The notes: generated from the letters alone by a model not told the origin. A stretch of 64,000 nucleotides of DNA from Pseudorasbora parva (GCF_024679245.1 NC_090177.1:40501303-40565302); one strand, 5' to 3'. Shown: positions 13,001 through 23,359, counted from the first letter of the stretch. Translations and numbers: made by a program.

Positions 13001-16000
13001 TGGCTGGCAGAAATATCACTTTGGAGAAGATTTACTAACAAGGGACTGGTTAATGTCACATCCTTGTTTACCTGAAATCCTGCTTGCCCACATTGGCCTC
13101 CTATTTGCATCTGACCAGCAAACGGAGGATTGAAGGGCATGCCATGACCAGGAAAATGGCCATTGCCAACCTGTAAATGTTGAGAACTCCCCAACATACC
13201 CTGCTGTTGCTGCTGATTCTGCAGGTCTGGGACCATCTGTTGGCCAATATCAGCGTTTCCACCACCATCTCCAAGCTGATGCTGAAGCTGCTGACCAGCC
13301 TGTTGCTGCTGTAGCATCACTTGCTGTTGTTGTTGCTTTTGCTGAAGCTGTTGTTGTACTAAATGGTGATTTCCTGGAAGTCGCATTTGAGGTGCATGAA
13401 TGCCTAATGCTTGGTTGGGGTTGCCATTTATAGGAATTTGTTGGGACTGTTGTTGTACCATTTGCTGATGGGCTTGCTGCTGTAGCTGGGGTTGCTGCTG
13501 TAGCTGTTGTTGTTGCATTTGTGACTGTTGTGGCTGTTGGTGTTGCAGTTGTAGTTGCTGCTGTTGTAACTGTTGTTGCTGTAGCTGCTGTTGCTGTAGC
13601 TGCTGCTGTTGTTGCAAATGAGCCAATTGTTGTTGTTGTTGTGGAGTCATCTGTTGCTGAGTCATCTGTTGCTGACCCATCTGAGATTGAAACTGTGGCA
13701 AATTGCCTTGAATGTTGGGTGAAGGACCTCTCATCATTTGGCCTGGCATTACCCCAGGCGGACCTTTTGGCCTCTGTATCTGACTAGCTACAATGTGCTC
13801 CATCATAGCATTTTGCTGCTGCTGCTGTTGTTGTTGTTGCTGCTGCTGAAGCAATAATGCCTGATGATTCTGTCCTCCACCGTGTTGGTTTTGGTTCTGC
13901 ATGATCCCTTGACCCTGTGGTGGCATCATTTGCTTGGGAGGAGTCATTCCTCGTTGCCCAGCATTCACTGGTCTGGACAGGACAGTCTGGCCCCCAGTTT
14001 GGCTTTGTGCCATTTGACTTTGTGAGGAAACTATAGCCTGTGTTTGATGTTGAGTCTGTGGTGCACCCATCATTTGAGTCTGAAGACCTTGCTGAGGTTG
14101 CCCCATACTTCCCCCTGAGGTGGTGCCTGGGGGCTGGGCTGCCATGTTAGTGTGGTGGGCCATCCCAGCACCTTGAAGGGGATTTGACTGCATGTGGTTT
14201 TGCGCTGAGGCTGAAGACTGGACACCTATGGAAAGATTTTCAGAGGTGATGAAAACGAATCAAAGTTGCGTCGATAGAAAGTGGACATTACTTCAAATTC
14301 CAATAGCACAAAAGCAAATTAAAACAATCCACTTTACATGTGCACATCTTACCAGTGCTTGCCACACTCTGATTATTTTGTAATTGGGGTGTACTACCTG
14401 CTCCAGTGGTAGTAACCTGTCCTTGTGCAAAGTTATGATTAACAGGAGCATTTGGGAACCCCATTGGCATTCGTTTGGGCATACCTGCAAAAAAAACAAC
14501 ATTTATTCAAATACATGCAGCCAAATAAAAAACAATATAATATCACTTTTACATTAAACAGCGTCATCCATAAATGAAAATGAAGTCATTAATGACTCAC
14601 CCGAATGTCGTGGATTGAAAACAAACACGGAAGAGAAGACAATGCTGAATAAAGTCGTAGGTATTGTTATTTTGGGACCAAAATGTATTTTCATCCCACA
14701 GCCCCACCACGGCTAAAAATGTATTTTAAGAGATTCTAATTAACCCACTGATGTCCCATATGGACTACTTTGATGATGTTTTTATTCCCTTTCTGGTCTT
14801 TCTGGACATGGGCAGTATAGTGTGCATATGGTTTCAATGGAGAGACAGAAAGCTCTCGGACTAAATATAATATCTTAAACTGTGTCTGAAGATGAACAGA
14901 AGTCTTATGGGTGTGCAACAGCATTAGGGTGAGGAGTTAATGACAATATTTTAATTTTTGGGTGAACTAACCCTTTAAAACATACCTCCCATACCACCTT
15001 GAGAAACCTGTCCATGTTGTGGAATGCCCATAAAGCCTCCTTGCTGGCCCATCACAGCTCTACCTGGAGATCCAACACCTTGTGGGAACCCTTGGGGGGT
15101 TGTGGGACGTGGACCAAGTTGCCCCTGTCCCTGTCCCATCATTGGGGGAGTCCCAGGTGAGCCCTGTTGGAAAGGAGATGACGACGAACCAGGGGACTTT
15201 GCTGCAAGATTGCCTTGCGTGGCAGAGGAAGGAGGCAGAGGTGCTCTTGAGACAACTACGCCTGGTGCTCCCTGAGGGCCTTTGGGCTGAGGGGTTACAA
15301 ACTGGTTTGCCCCGGTCTGCTGCTGCTGCTGCTGCTGTTGCAACTGAAGCGGTGTCATTGCACTGAAAACCTGTCCAGCCTGCTGGCTTCCAAATGGATA
15401 TGGTGGTGGCGGATGATTGGGCGTCTGAACCGATGCCAAAGAGGGTTGACGCTGCCCCATTTGTGGCTGTGGGGGGGCTTTCCTCCAACCTGGTCCCATA
15501 GGACCCTGGACAGGTGGTGGTTGGAGAACCCCAGAGGGCAACTGGTTCCAGCCAGGGGGAACAGGCATCTGGTTAGAGGGGTTGAAAGGACCACGTGCAG
15601 CGCTTAGTTGAGCCAGCTGAACCTGCTGTTGCTGGTGCTGCTGCTGTTGTTGTTGCTGAAGTTGCTGTAGGGCTGCTGGATTTAACTGTCGATTTGCTTG
15701 CATGGCTTGTATGTGATGTCCCTGTGGGCCTAAGCTGCCGAGTGGAACATGTCCCACTTGAGGATGCTGAAGTTGCTGCTGCTGCTGCTGCAAGGCCAGC
15801 CCTGACAGCATAGGATCCATTGTGTCTGAAAAAGAAAGTGAAAGATGAAATGAGAACATTTGATCAAGGACTTGATCAAGTCAGTCACACTAGTGACCCA
15901 AAATATTTTTAGTGATAAATAGTTGCACTGTAAAGCCTTGTGGTGTTCCAGTGGTGGTGTAACTAACTGCATTTACCTTTGTAGGGCAGTTTTGAGCATA

Positions 16001-19000
16001 AAAATAGAGGTCTTATCATTGAATTAACAAATGGCTTTCGGATGTTTGAAGCATTACCTGTCTGTGAAGGTGGTCTTGGTGCTCTTGGTTGCATCGGTCC
16101 AGCACTATTTACCATTCCCTGTGGTGCCATATTAGCCCCAGGAGGCATCATGGACACCGAAGGGTTATTCATTCGCATCCCAGCTGAAACAACAAACATT
16201 TCTTCAGCATGCATTTGCCTAATGAAATTTCAGTCATCCTGAAGACACACCTTAAGTCCCAATTCGCATACTATCCATACTCAATAGTATTCGAAATAAG
16301 AATTAGTCTGTCCCAAATCGTAGTATGCAGAAAAGAGTATTCCAAAGATACCCGGATGGTTTACTATTTCCGGTCCGAAATCGAAGTGCGGATCTTTTGG
16401 GTGACCAATTATCAGTATTTAACCTGACAAAAATATATTTATTCATTGTTCAGTGGAGGATTTGAACTGTGTGATGATTGACAGCAGTTTAAACGCTGAT
16501 GGGATGCTCGTAAAAGCGACAGAGTCCGTTACAGATGAAGTAGTAACTTATGTCCGAAAGCTTGCATACTCTTCTGCTAAACACTCAAAAGTATATACTT
16601 TTTGTTCACAAAAAGAGTACATACTTTTAGGACGTAGTACAAGTAGGCGAACTGGGATGCAGCACTTGATTAGTTTGTTCAGATGTGTTTGATTAGGGCT
16701 TAGATTAGACGCCGGACCTCTAGTAGACTGTTGCTGCGTCCCAATTCGCCTACTTATACTACGTCCTAAAAGTATGTACTCTTTTTGTGAACAAAAAATA
16801 TATACTTTTGGAGTGTGTAGCAGAAGAGTATGCAAGCTTTCGGACGTAAGTTACTACTTCGTCATCTTTAACGGACTCTGTTGCTTAGTTACGAGCATCC
16901 CATCAGCGTTTAAACTGCTGTCAATCCTCACACAGTTCAAATCCTCCACCTTCAGTTTAATCTCCTGCGTACCGGAGAGAAATGTAGCCACTCGCTGATC
17001 TGCCGTGTGTGTGTCTTTAATGCAGAGACTCCCCTCATGTGTTTGCAGTTTAAAAATAATGATGCTTTTAAAAGTTAATGGCCAAACGCGTCATTATAAA
17101 AGTGCTCAATGCTGCTTCAGGTGAATTATAATGTGGACAACACTGAATAAATATATTTTTGTCAGGTTAAATACTGATAGTTGGTCACTCAAACCCCTTT
17201 ATCTAAACCGCTCTACTTAACCGTCAGACTCGCACACCCTTCATGTTTGTAGTTTTTTAACTCTTTTTATCCGCCTTTGTAGTTCTAATCGAATCCTCGT
17301 CCGGCTCGCAGTGGGTTGTGGGTAATTTCAGATGTTAGAGAGCGCGTCAATCCGCACTTCGAATTCCGGACCGGAAATAGTAAAGCATCCGGGTATCTTT
17401 GGAAAACTCTTTTCAACATACTACGATTTGGGACAAACTAATTCTATTTTCAAATACTATTTAGGATGGCTAGTATGCGAATTGGGACGTGTTAAGATAA
17501 GCACTTGTGCATAATTACCCTGGCCCGGCTGCATGGGGAAGCCAACATCCATTCTCATCTGACCAGGTGCACCAAGGGGTCCGTTCACCCTTACTTCTTG
17601 ACTTCGGCTCTGTCCAACCGCAACATTGATAGCACCTTCACCTGTATGAACCCATCAGACCAATCAACACATTTGCTGATTGTAGAACAAAGGCTTAAAA
17701 TCACACGTAAGCCCTATTCCGACGGTAATTGTTTCTCGTGGAGTCGTAAGGTATTTTTATCATTTACAGGGGCTAGTCTGTGATTTTATTGCCGTCCGCA
17801 ATCCAGAATATCAGTATTTTTCTCCCACCACCTGCATTAAAATCCCCGGTCGAATGACTAAAAACAGGAGTGTTTTTAGACAAACACCAAGGCTGTGTGG
17901 TGATTAAACTGCCGTCCGAATCCACATCTGAGTTTTCAAGAATCGCTTCAAAATTAACAGTTTATATCCTTTTTGACCCCTGCAGAGCACCGTATCGTTG
18001 CGCTTCACTGTAATTCGGATGCATTTTAAAGATCTAAAGCCTACACTTTTACTACTGAAATGCTGGAAAGTATTTACAAGAATAATCTTTCGTCACCGAT
18101 CAAAAGAGTGGAGAAAGAAAGAGACGAGGAGAAAAACATAAACATTTAAAAATGAGCTGTTATTACAGCAGTAACTAATGTTATATAGGTTCAATTTGCA
18201 GATCTGTAATAACTTATTTCCGCTTTTTCCACATTTTTATTTAACAGGAGATTTAAATAATAAATAATTTCCTATAATTATACTAAATGTGATTTTATTC
18301 TTATTATTCCAAGCATATGACATTTTTTAAAGCAGACGATCATTTGACTGACCACATGAGCAGTGTCCCCATGTGCGGAGGATCACAAAACTCGCTCCTC
18401 CACCGCAAATAAATCACCATCCAAATGCACGAGTTTATCATCAATGTGCTACACAAATGTATTTTTACGGACGTCCACATGAGAAACAATTACCGTCCAA
18501 ATAGGGCGTTTTATGTAATTACAAATATACAAAGAGCCAATAAGGTCAAAGGCGGCAATCGGGCCGCTGGGAAACACGCTGGTCTGAGCATGCACCTGCA
18601 TTGCGCGTGGCTTGGCTGAGCAGAACGTACCTTCAATCTGCACAGACAGGATGCCCAGATCCCGCAGCTGCTGCTGGTTGTTTTGAGCCAGGAGGCGCAG
18701 TCGCTCAGCTGCCTCTCTGGGGATGTTGAACGTGACACGCACGCTGTTCCACGGCTCCACACGCTCAGGCTCAAGCTTCTTAGTACCTTCATGGAGAACA
18801 GGAGAAATAAGTTTAATCAATGTCTTGTTAGCTTTAACAATACAAGAAATAAAACTGCACCCATCAAGCAATATTATGAAAAAGAACCGAAAGAGCCATT
18901 CCACATACTAAACACCGAGCAAAGACAGCATTCGAAGGGTTAGTTCACCCAAAAATGTAAATTCTGTCATTAATTCCTCTCCCTAATGTGGTTGGACGCT

Positions 19001-19732
19001 CGTCAGACCTCCGTTCATCTTCAGACACAGATGAAGATATTAGTGTTGAAATCCGATGGCTCATTCGTTGACACCAATGTCTTGGTGATTGTGATTCATA
19101 ACGGTTCGAAACTTTGTTTTGAAATCGGCCCATCACTATAGAAGTCGTTATTTAGCACAAAAACTGTTCTCGTCTTTTCATAAAATGATTGTAGAGCCGC
19201 TGTAGTGAGATGGGCTTTGTAACGCCGTCTTTAGTGCCTTTATGGGTCTTGAGAGAGGAAATGACATTGGTGTCAATGAAGGCCTTTCTGAGCCATCGGA
19301 TTTCAACACTAATATCTTCATCTGTGTCTGAAGATGAACGGAGGTCTGACGAGCGTCCAACCACATTAGGGAGAGGAATTAATGACAGAATTTACATTTT
19401 TGGGTGAACTAACCCTTTAAATCTAATGTATAGATCTTGGCCGAAATGTCATTTTTTCAGTAGCAACATATGAATATTAAATCAAAGTTTCAAGCCAAAT
19501 CTTAACCTAGTAAGAGCATATCAGGCATCCCGTTTAAGATGTTTTCCAGCTTCTCCTGAAAGTCCTCATCATTCATGTTCCCTTTGAAAGCAACATAGAT
19601 TGTGGAGTTCGTGGTAGGGCTGTGGGAGCCATCGTCTCCATCTTCCACTCCGGAGTCATGATCCGTGAGCGAGGCGGCTCGAGGTGATTGAGCGTCCTGG
19701 GACAGCTCAGACGAGCCGTGCTGATGCGCCAT
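963..19732 (-). CDS. ncoa6: nuclear receptor coactivator 6, complete coding region (14 coding exons)
   Basis: Nuclear coactivator scaffold that bridges ligand-bound nuclear receptors to an MLL3/4 (KMT2C/D) H3K4 methyltransferase complex; this role is family knowledge. I joined 14 exons with consensus splice sites and every junction keeps frame, giving 6927 nt, 2308 residues plus stop (human about 2060). Seen in the translation: an N-terminal [10 protein letters not shown] block, the [19 protein letters not shown] block, Gln-rich regions (about residues 230-480, 560-850, 1035-1120), the receptor-binding LVNLL motif (about 931-935), a Lys/Arg-rich [10 protein letters not shown] stretch just after it, the second LxxLL motif LNQLL (about 1660), a Ser/Thr/Pro-rich C-terminal half, and the basic end KRRKSK. 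The start at 19,732 is chosen because it leaves about 43 residues before [10 protein letters not shown], as in the human protein. All introns are loaded with repeats. Extra length relative to human is mainly in exon 10. Identification is from recalled human sequence and is near certain. Confidence 0.95.
1454..2695 (+). mobile_element. Tc1/mariner element with a disrupted transposase, in ncoa6 intron 14
   Basis: 1242 bp, with terminal inverted repeats starting CACTCACCTAAAAGTTTAT and, on the other end, CACTCACCTAAAGGATTAT, flanked by TA on both sides (1452-1453 and 2696-2697), the Tc1 target duplication. The interior encodes a Tc1-type transposase on the plus strand, broken by stops and frameshifts. 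It inserted into a degenerate 20-21-bp tandem repeat (agtcagaattgtgtgatata-like) seen on both sides. Confidence 0.92.
1602..2680 (+). pseudogene. Tc1-type transposase pseudogene
   Basis: The first 147 codons are open ([20 protein letters not shown] start, an HTH region with [17 protein letters not shown]), followed by a stop after TVED. Later pieces in other frames keep SDE, QDNAPCH and [12 protein letters not shown], so all three acidic residues of the DDE triad can still be seen. At least one stop in the centre and frame changes near 2,060, 2,200-2,290 and 2,350 make it non-functional. Confidence 0.9.
3115..3260 (-). CDS. ncoa6: ncoa6 exon 14 (residues 2243-2291)
   Basis: 146 bp encoding [20 protein letters not shown] and [15 protein letters not shown], collinear with human HRKRSSRPASASSSTK. 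The acceptor is ATTCCAG|GGATAC. The donor GAAAAG|GTACAG lies inside an apparent read-through, but splicing to exon 15 gives the conserved terminus. Confidence 0.9.
3571..3612 (-). CDS. ncoa6: ncoa6 exon 13 (microexon with basic KKRK)
   Basis: 42 bp between acceptor ATAACAG|ATGGGC and donor CCAAG|GTATGT, encoding [14 protein letters not shown]. It aligns loosely with the human KSKIPGRRNSR region and could form part of a nuclear localisation signal. Confidence 0.7.
3613..3955. other. ncoa6 intron 12, nothing else seen
   Basis: 343 bp between microexons 12 and 13, AT-rich, with no repeat family that I recognise. Confidence 0.5.
3956..3986 (-). CDS. ncoa6: ncoa6 exon 12 (microexon)
   Basis: 31 bp, acceptor TTTACAG|GACAAG, donor ACAAGG|GTAAGG, encoding [10 protein letters not shown]. 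It changes phase from 1 to 2, and exons 13 and 14 fit only that phase. Confidence 0.7.
4605..5395. mobile_element. left-truncated copy of the CCCCGTTTCCACC element
   Basis: About 790 bp closely similar, in the same orientation, to 44,838-45,641 (shared runs such as agctatttatttgttgtaaa and atgtaaggacgcacac). It ends near 5,385 with cctgcggtggaacc, a decayed right end. The left terminal repeat is missing. Confidence 0.75.
5690..6096. mobile_element. TTAA-flanked short DNA element (AGGAAGTGTAAG family)
   Basis: 407 bp with imperfect inverted ends (AGGAAGTGTAAG at left, ACAGTTCCT at right) and TTAA on both sides (5,686-5,689 and 6,097-6,100). TTAA duplications are characteristic of piggyBac and Kolobok transposases; AGG ends fit Kolobok-like elements better. 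It encodes no transposase. Confidence 0.7.
6199..6246 (-). CDS. ncoa6: ncoa6 exon 11 (16 codons)
   Basis: 48 bp microexon, in frame, between acceptor CATACAG|CTCACC and donor AAGCTG|GTAATT. It encodes an acidic [16 protein letters not shown] stretch with no clear human match. Support is splice-site quality and phase. Confidence 0.7.
6354..9887 (-). CDS. ncoa6: ncoa6 exon 10 (residues 1025-2202, second LxxLL)
   Basis: 3534 bp, the largest exon. Order: a Gln/Met-rich tract (about 9,360-9,830), a PSPDKAR region, the strongly conserved [14 protein letters not shown] and [20 protein letters not shown] blocks, [18 protein letters not shown], the [14 protein letters not shown] block, the second LxxLL motif LNQLL near 7,960-7,977, the [12 protein letters not shown] block, then a long Ser/Thr/Val/Pro-rich low-complexity tail. 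The acceptor is TTTTTAG|GTCTG and the donor CTCAG|GTAATC. One exon of this size and content is typical of NCOA6. Confidence 0.96.
10001..12191. mobile_element. middle element of the nest, TTAA-flanked (AGTTCCCATG family)
   Basis: Ends AGTTCCCATGGCATG and ACATGGGACCT, with TTAA on both sides (9,997-10,000 and 12,192-12,195). It lies wholly inside the outer CAGGGTTCC element and is itself split by the hAT-like element at 10,903-12,103. No transposase frame is seen. Confidence 0.8.
10903..12103. mobile_element. innermost hAT-like element with a perfect 8-bp target duplication
   Basis: 1201 bp with inverted ends TAGAGGTCTTCACGGG, flanked on both sides by ATGTACAC (10,895-10,902 and 12,104-12,111). 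An 8-bp duplication with TA(G)..TA-type ends is the hAT signature. Subterminal sequence is rich in GGGTC/GACCC repeats. It has no transposase, so it is non-autonomous. Confidence 0.9.
12644..12759 (-). CDS. ncoa6: ncoa6 exon 9 (residues 986-1024)
   Basis: 116 bp between acceptor TGTCTTAG|TGGG and donor CCAG|GTAAAC. It encodes a segment ending HSEFANRPG, matching human PEFSNRPPG. It restores the phase shifted by exon 8, which supports both boundaries. Confidence 0.88.
12872..14225 (-). CDS. ncoa6: ncoa6 exon 8 (residues 535-985, Gln-rich, first LxxLL)
   Basis: 1354 bp. Gln tracts are coded by mixed CAG/CAA, densest at 13,280-13,860. The receptor-interaction motif [15 protein letters not shown] lies near 13,020-13,060, followed by a basic [14 protein letters not shown] stretch, both as in human NCOA6. 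The donor is CTGTG|GTAAGT in phase 2; reading through it would stop at once (TGG TAA), so splicing is required. Confidence 0.95.
14353..14484 (-). CDS. ncoa6: ncoa6 exon 7 (residues 491-534)
   Basis: 132 bp encoding [20 protein letters not shown] and a Gln/Thr-rich end; human has GMPKRLPPGFSAGQANPNFM. Acceptor TTTGCAG|GTATG, donor ACTG|GTAAGA. Confidence 0.93.
14735..14974. mobile_element. half copy of the AGGGTTAGTTCACC palindromic family beside an exon
   Basis: The right end (TTTTTGGGTGAACTAACCCT followed by TTAA) is intact; the left arm is missing or decayed. Its end lies at intron position +12 from the donor of ncoa6 exon 6. Confidence 0.8.
14986..15825 (-). CDS. ncoa6: ncoa6 exon 6 (residues 211-490, Gln/Pro-rich)
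   Basis: 840 bp beginning [10 protein letters not shown] (human DAMDPLLSGL), then Gln-rich runs, the conserved [12 protein letters not shown], and the [13 protein letters not shown] block. The donor GGAG|GTATGT sits only 11 nt from the end of a palindromic repeat (see the element ending at 14,974). Frame and family match are clear. Confidence 0.95.
16058..16183 (-). CDS. ncoa6: ncoa6 exon 5 (residues 169-210)
   Basis: 126 bp encoding [20 protein letters not shown] and a Pro/Arg-rich end ([10 protein letters not shown]), matching the human RMNNPATVMIPPGGN block. Acceptor GTTTCAG|CTGG, donor AGACAG|GTAATG. Confidence 0.95.
16256..17488. mobile_element. long palindromic element (GTCCCAATTCGCATAC ends), ncoa6 intron 4
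   Basis: Two inverted arms (about 16,256-16,680 and 16,735-17,488) share the end GTCCCAATTCGCATACTA, the internal run atacccggatg, and a tttttgttcacaaaaagagt core, so the whole folds back on itself. A related single arm occurs at 48,125-48,755. No coding content. Confidence 0.85.
17519..17641 (-). CDS. ncoa6: ncoa6 exon 4 (residues 128-168)
   Basis: 123 bp. It encodes [20 protein letters not shown] and then an [13 protein letters not shown] segment, collinear with human EGAINLALAQNRSQDVRMNG. The acceptor is CATACAG|GTGAAG and the donor CCAGG|GTAATT. It has no long open frame of its own, so it is easy to miss. Confidence 0.93.
17711..18507. mobile_element. short DNA element with inverted ends (GCCCTATTCCGACGG), ncoa6 intron 3
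   Basis: Left end GCCCTATTCCGACGGTAATT and right end AATTACCGTCCAAATAGGGC are inverted repeats over about 30 bp. Internal CGTCCGAATCC-like motifs recur. Target duplication not resolved. Confidence 0.7.
18631..18786 (-). CDS. ncoa6: ncoa6 exon 3 (residues 76-127)
   Basis: 156 bp, phase 1 on both sides. It encodes the most conserved N-terminal block ([19 protein letters not shown], then [14 protein letters not shown]), nearly identical to human NCOA6. Acceptor ATGAAG|GTACTA, donor TTGAAG|GTACG. Confidence 0.95.
18936..19416. mobile_element. AGGGTTAGTTCACC fold-back element, ncoa6 intron 2
   Basis: 481 bp palindrome: the left arm reads AGGGTTAGTTCACCC and the right arm GGGTGAACTAACCCT followed by TTAA. 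The two arms translate on opposite strands to nearly the same peptide, which confirms the fold-back structure. The left TTAA has decayed. Confidence 0.85.
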
Positions 19733-19778
19733 AGCCCTCGCCAAAAGAGCTGTGTGGCCTCTGGAGACGGAGACACTG
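19507..19778 (-). CDS. ncoa6: ncoa6 exon 2 (start codon exon, residues 1-75)
   Basis: The acceptor TTTTAG at 19,779-19,780 (an alternative CAG lies 3 nt further in) precedes a short 5' UTR; the ATG is at 19,732-19,730. It encodes a short acidic N-terminus ([11 protein letters not shown]) and then [10 protein letters not shown], matching human STIFVAFKGN. The donor is ACTAG|GTTAAG, ending in phase 1. Confidence 0.9.
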
Positions 19779-20459
19779 CTAAAAGAGAAAAAACAAGGTT
19801 TGTCACCATCCATGAGAAAACCATCAAATTAAAAGCAATAATATACTTTACTTTGACTACACCAAAGTTCTAAAAAGTTTGGGATAAGTTTGGGATCAGT
19901 TTGGGATAAGGCATGGACTCATTACATTTATCAAAATTAGCAGTTCAGGGCTCCAGACTGCCACCAAATGGTACGTCTCATACTCAAAACGCTATTGGCT
20001 TGAGATTGTCGTCATTCTTTGAGTATTTAATAGTGATACAGTGAAAATTTGCATGTTGATTTACGTGTGCACCCCTACATTTTCTGGTTGTACCCATAAA
20101 ATGTTCAGTTGGGGGCCACTGTGCTCCTAGCAAAAAACGTTAGTCTGGAGCCCTCTCCAGTTAAGACATTTATACGGTTACCAAATATTTCTATCCTATG
20201 TAAATGCTTTTTAAATTTCTATTAGTCAAAAAAATCCAGATTTTTTTTTATCATGGCTTCCACAAAAATATTTAAGCATATTTAAACTGTTTTTAACATT
20301 TATAATAATCAGACATGTTTCTTGAGCATCAAATCACCATATTAGAATGATTTCTGAAGGATCATGTGACACTATGCTGAAATTTAGCTTTGATCACAGG
20401 AATAAAATCCCATTTTACAAAACATTCACATAGAAAACTGTTTATTTTAAATTGTAATA

Positions 20460-21365
20460 CAAACTCGATTCCAAAAAAGTTGAGACACTACAAATTGTGA
20501 ATAAAAACTGAATGCAATAATGTGGAAGTTTCAAATTTCAAGATTTTATTCAGAATACAACATAGATGATATATCAAATATTTAAACTGAGAAAATGTAT
20601 AATCTTAAGGGAAAAATAAGTTGATTTTAAGTTTCATGGCATCAACACATCTTAAAAAAGTTGGGACAAGTCCATGTTTATCACTGTGTGGCATCCTCTC
20701 TTCTTTTAATAACAGTCTGCAAACGTCTGGGGACTGAGGAGACAAGCTGCTCAAGTTTAGGAATAGGAATGCTGTCCCATTCTTGTCTAATACAGGCTTC
20801 TAGTTGCTCAGCTGTCTTAGGTCTTCTTTGTCGCATCTTCCTCTTTATGATGCGCCAAATGTTTTCTAATGGGTGAAAGATCTGGACTGCAGGCTGGCCA
20901 TTTCAGGACCCGGATCCTTCTTCTACGCAGCCATGATGTTGTAACTGATGCAGTATGTGGTCTGGCATTGTCATGGTGGAAAATGCAAAGTCTTCCCTGT
21001 GAGAGACGACGTCTGGATGGGAGCAAATGTTCTTCTAGAACTTGGATATATCTTTCAGCATTGATGGTGTCTTTCATGTTACCAGTTGACCTTACAAGTT
21101 GCAAATTGGTCCTTCGGCTGTTCCTTATGTGTACATTTAACATTTCCAGCCACTTATTGCTATCTGTCCGAACTTTTTTGGAATGTGTAGCTCTCATGAA
21201 ATCCAAAATGAGCCAATATTTGGCGTGACAATTCAAAATGTCTCACTTTCAACATTGTATCTATATTCTATTTTGAATAAAATGTTTATGAGATTTATAA
21301 ATTATTGCATTACTTTTTTTTTCACAATTTGTACAAGTGTTCCAACTTTTTTGGAATCGGGTTTG
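20460..21365 (-). mobile_element. internally deleted Tc1/mariner element
   Basis: 906 bp with ends CAAACTCGATTCCAAAAAAG and CAAACCCGATTCCAAAAAAG (inverted), flanked by TA (20,458-20,459 and 21,366-21,367). Only the C-terminal part of the transposase remains on the minus strand, joined directly to 5' noncoding sequence. Confidence 0.9.
20817..21060 (-). pseudogene. truncated Tc1-type transposase, C-terminal part only
   Basis: The frame holds INAERYIQVLEEHLLPSRRR, then HHDNARPHTAS and VLKWPACSPDLSPI, the second catalytic Asp block and the SPDLSPI block. The helix-turn-helix domain and first catalytic Asp are absent because of the internal deletion, and the conserved ENIW following SPDLSPI is disrupted. 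It cannot be active. Confidence 0.88.
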
Positions 21366-21842
21366 TAATATTTCACTGTTTTTACTTTACTTTACTTTAG
21401 TCCCATTCACACTTCCAGTGACACACAGCAAAAAAACAACATGATCCTACTGTTAGGGAGTCGACTCTAAATTTCTCTCCTCTCTGAATAAGAATCGACC
21501 CTTGTTGATGACCACTTTGCCATGTCCGAATTTGCTCCCTTGCTCACTGATTCTCTAATCCTATGAAGGGAGGAATTCAAACACTGACATATTACACCAT
21601 GCGTCAGAGCTGGAAGTGTCACAGAAACAACTGTCAAGCATTTATGCTGCATGTAGCTTACTATAGAAACAAATTCCAGTCATATTAACTTTAGTTTGTA
21701 ATTATAAAAACCTTCATGTCAGCTTTGTAGAGTTTGATATATGAATGCAATAAATATTAGGATTTCCATGTAAACAAATTGTGTTAATAATAATTACAAA
21801 TAAATAACAAAAAAAATCATTAATAACAAATGAAGAGAGACT

Positions 21843-22025
21843 ATATTGCCAAAACTATTGGGACACTCCTCCAAATCATTGAATTCAGGTGTTCAATCAC
21901 TTCCATGGCCACAGGTGTATAAATCAAGCACTAGGCATGCAGACGCTTCTACAGACATTAGTGTAAGAATGGGTCGCTCTCAGGAGCTCAGTGAACTCAA
22001 GCGTCGTACCGGTATAGGTTGCCAC
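21843..22025 (+). mobile_element. 5' fragment of a Tc1-type element (TATTGCCAAAA.TATTGGGACAC)
   Basis: It starts with the terminal sequence of the same family as 29,911-30,866 and includes the transposase start MGRSQELSELKR, then breaks off. No right end. Confidence 0.8.
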
Positions 22026-23359
22026 TAGGTGTGTGCCATCATACCGTCCACGATAATACCAGTATACATTTTTACATGATAAAAAAAATGTGTCATACCG
22101 TGATATCACTGATATAGCAACACAATGATGTATGGTGCATTTACTTTCCCTAGAGCATAGAAATCAGTGAAGCATTGGAATCGGGATCTTCTCTGGCTAT
22201 CACCAGACCGAGCTCAATTTAAGACTGAACATTGGTCTGGGGAGTCTGATCTGTATTTTCTACTGCACAAGAGGAGTGATCAATGGGCATAGTTCAAATA
22301 ACTCTGTACACAATTGGATAGTCCTTCAACCAATCAGACCACAAGAGGCATGCCAGGTGGATAAGCCAGTCTGTGATTGGTTCCCGCTAAAGTGCGACAG
22401 AAGCAGTAGAAATTAATATACAGGTTTCCAGACTGAGCTGCAGGGCAAAATTTACCAATGATCCCTAGTGTTTTGTTTTGTATGTAAAGTTGCAAAAAAA
22501 ATCATTAAAAAAAGGGGTTAAATAAAACAGTTCAGTAATGCAGTTATAATTGTCCAAACCAGAAATAAAAAGGCACCCCAAAATTCACTTTTTTACAGGG
22601 TATTTGAACATCAATGCATGTTGGTAAAACGCTCTATAATGGTAAAAATCCACCTAGTCCTTTTTTCTTTTTTTTTTAATCCCCATAAACCATAAGCAGG
22701 GTCACAGAACAAGCCATTTGGACCCTGCCGTATTAGCATAGACCCCGCCCTCAGAAAGCTGGACACAGTCCGCCATGGGCATCTCCTCACTAGAGCATTA
22801 AGCAGCATTCAAAAGGCCTGTAGATTAATCGCACGATTAAAAAATACTGCCCTTACTCTGTGTAGTAACTTATTTTGCACATAATGTTGGCTATAGCACA
22901 GACATACCCTTATGAAAATTAGCCATGGTTCTATTAGATTGTAAAACCATGTTTTAGCATATTGACTACCATTTGTATAACCACACAAATACCATACAGT
23001 TAAACTATGGATTGAAGCAAAACTAGGGTTGATATGTGGTCACCATGGAATAACTACAATAACAAATAACCCTGTTTTTTTATTATTATTATTCATTTGG
23101 TTCATTTGTTTTATTTGTTGTAAAACCAAGGTTCATTTTTGTAAGTTCATAGCACTCAGCCGACACGCGAGTTTGAAGGACAGCATTGGGCAGGATGGAG
23201 AATAAGGTGTTTTGGCAGTAAAAAAAAAGACGTTTTTTAGTGTTATTCACACCCAGTGCAGATCGAGTGCCTTGTTGGCAAGTGCTATTCGCACTAGCTC
23301 CACCTAACAATGCCTGGCTGTGACAAACATTATAAAAAACACAGTTAATTTAATGTCTT

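Noticed and set aside
18945..19407. Mirror-image peptide frames on both strands (also at 35,127-35,381)
   Set aside because: They are the two arms of the AGGGTTAGTTCACC fold-back element, not genes.
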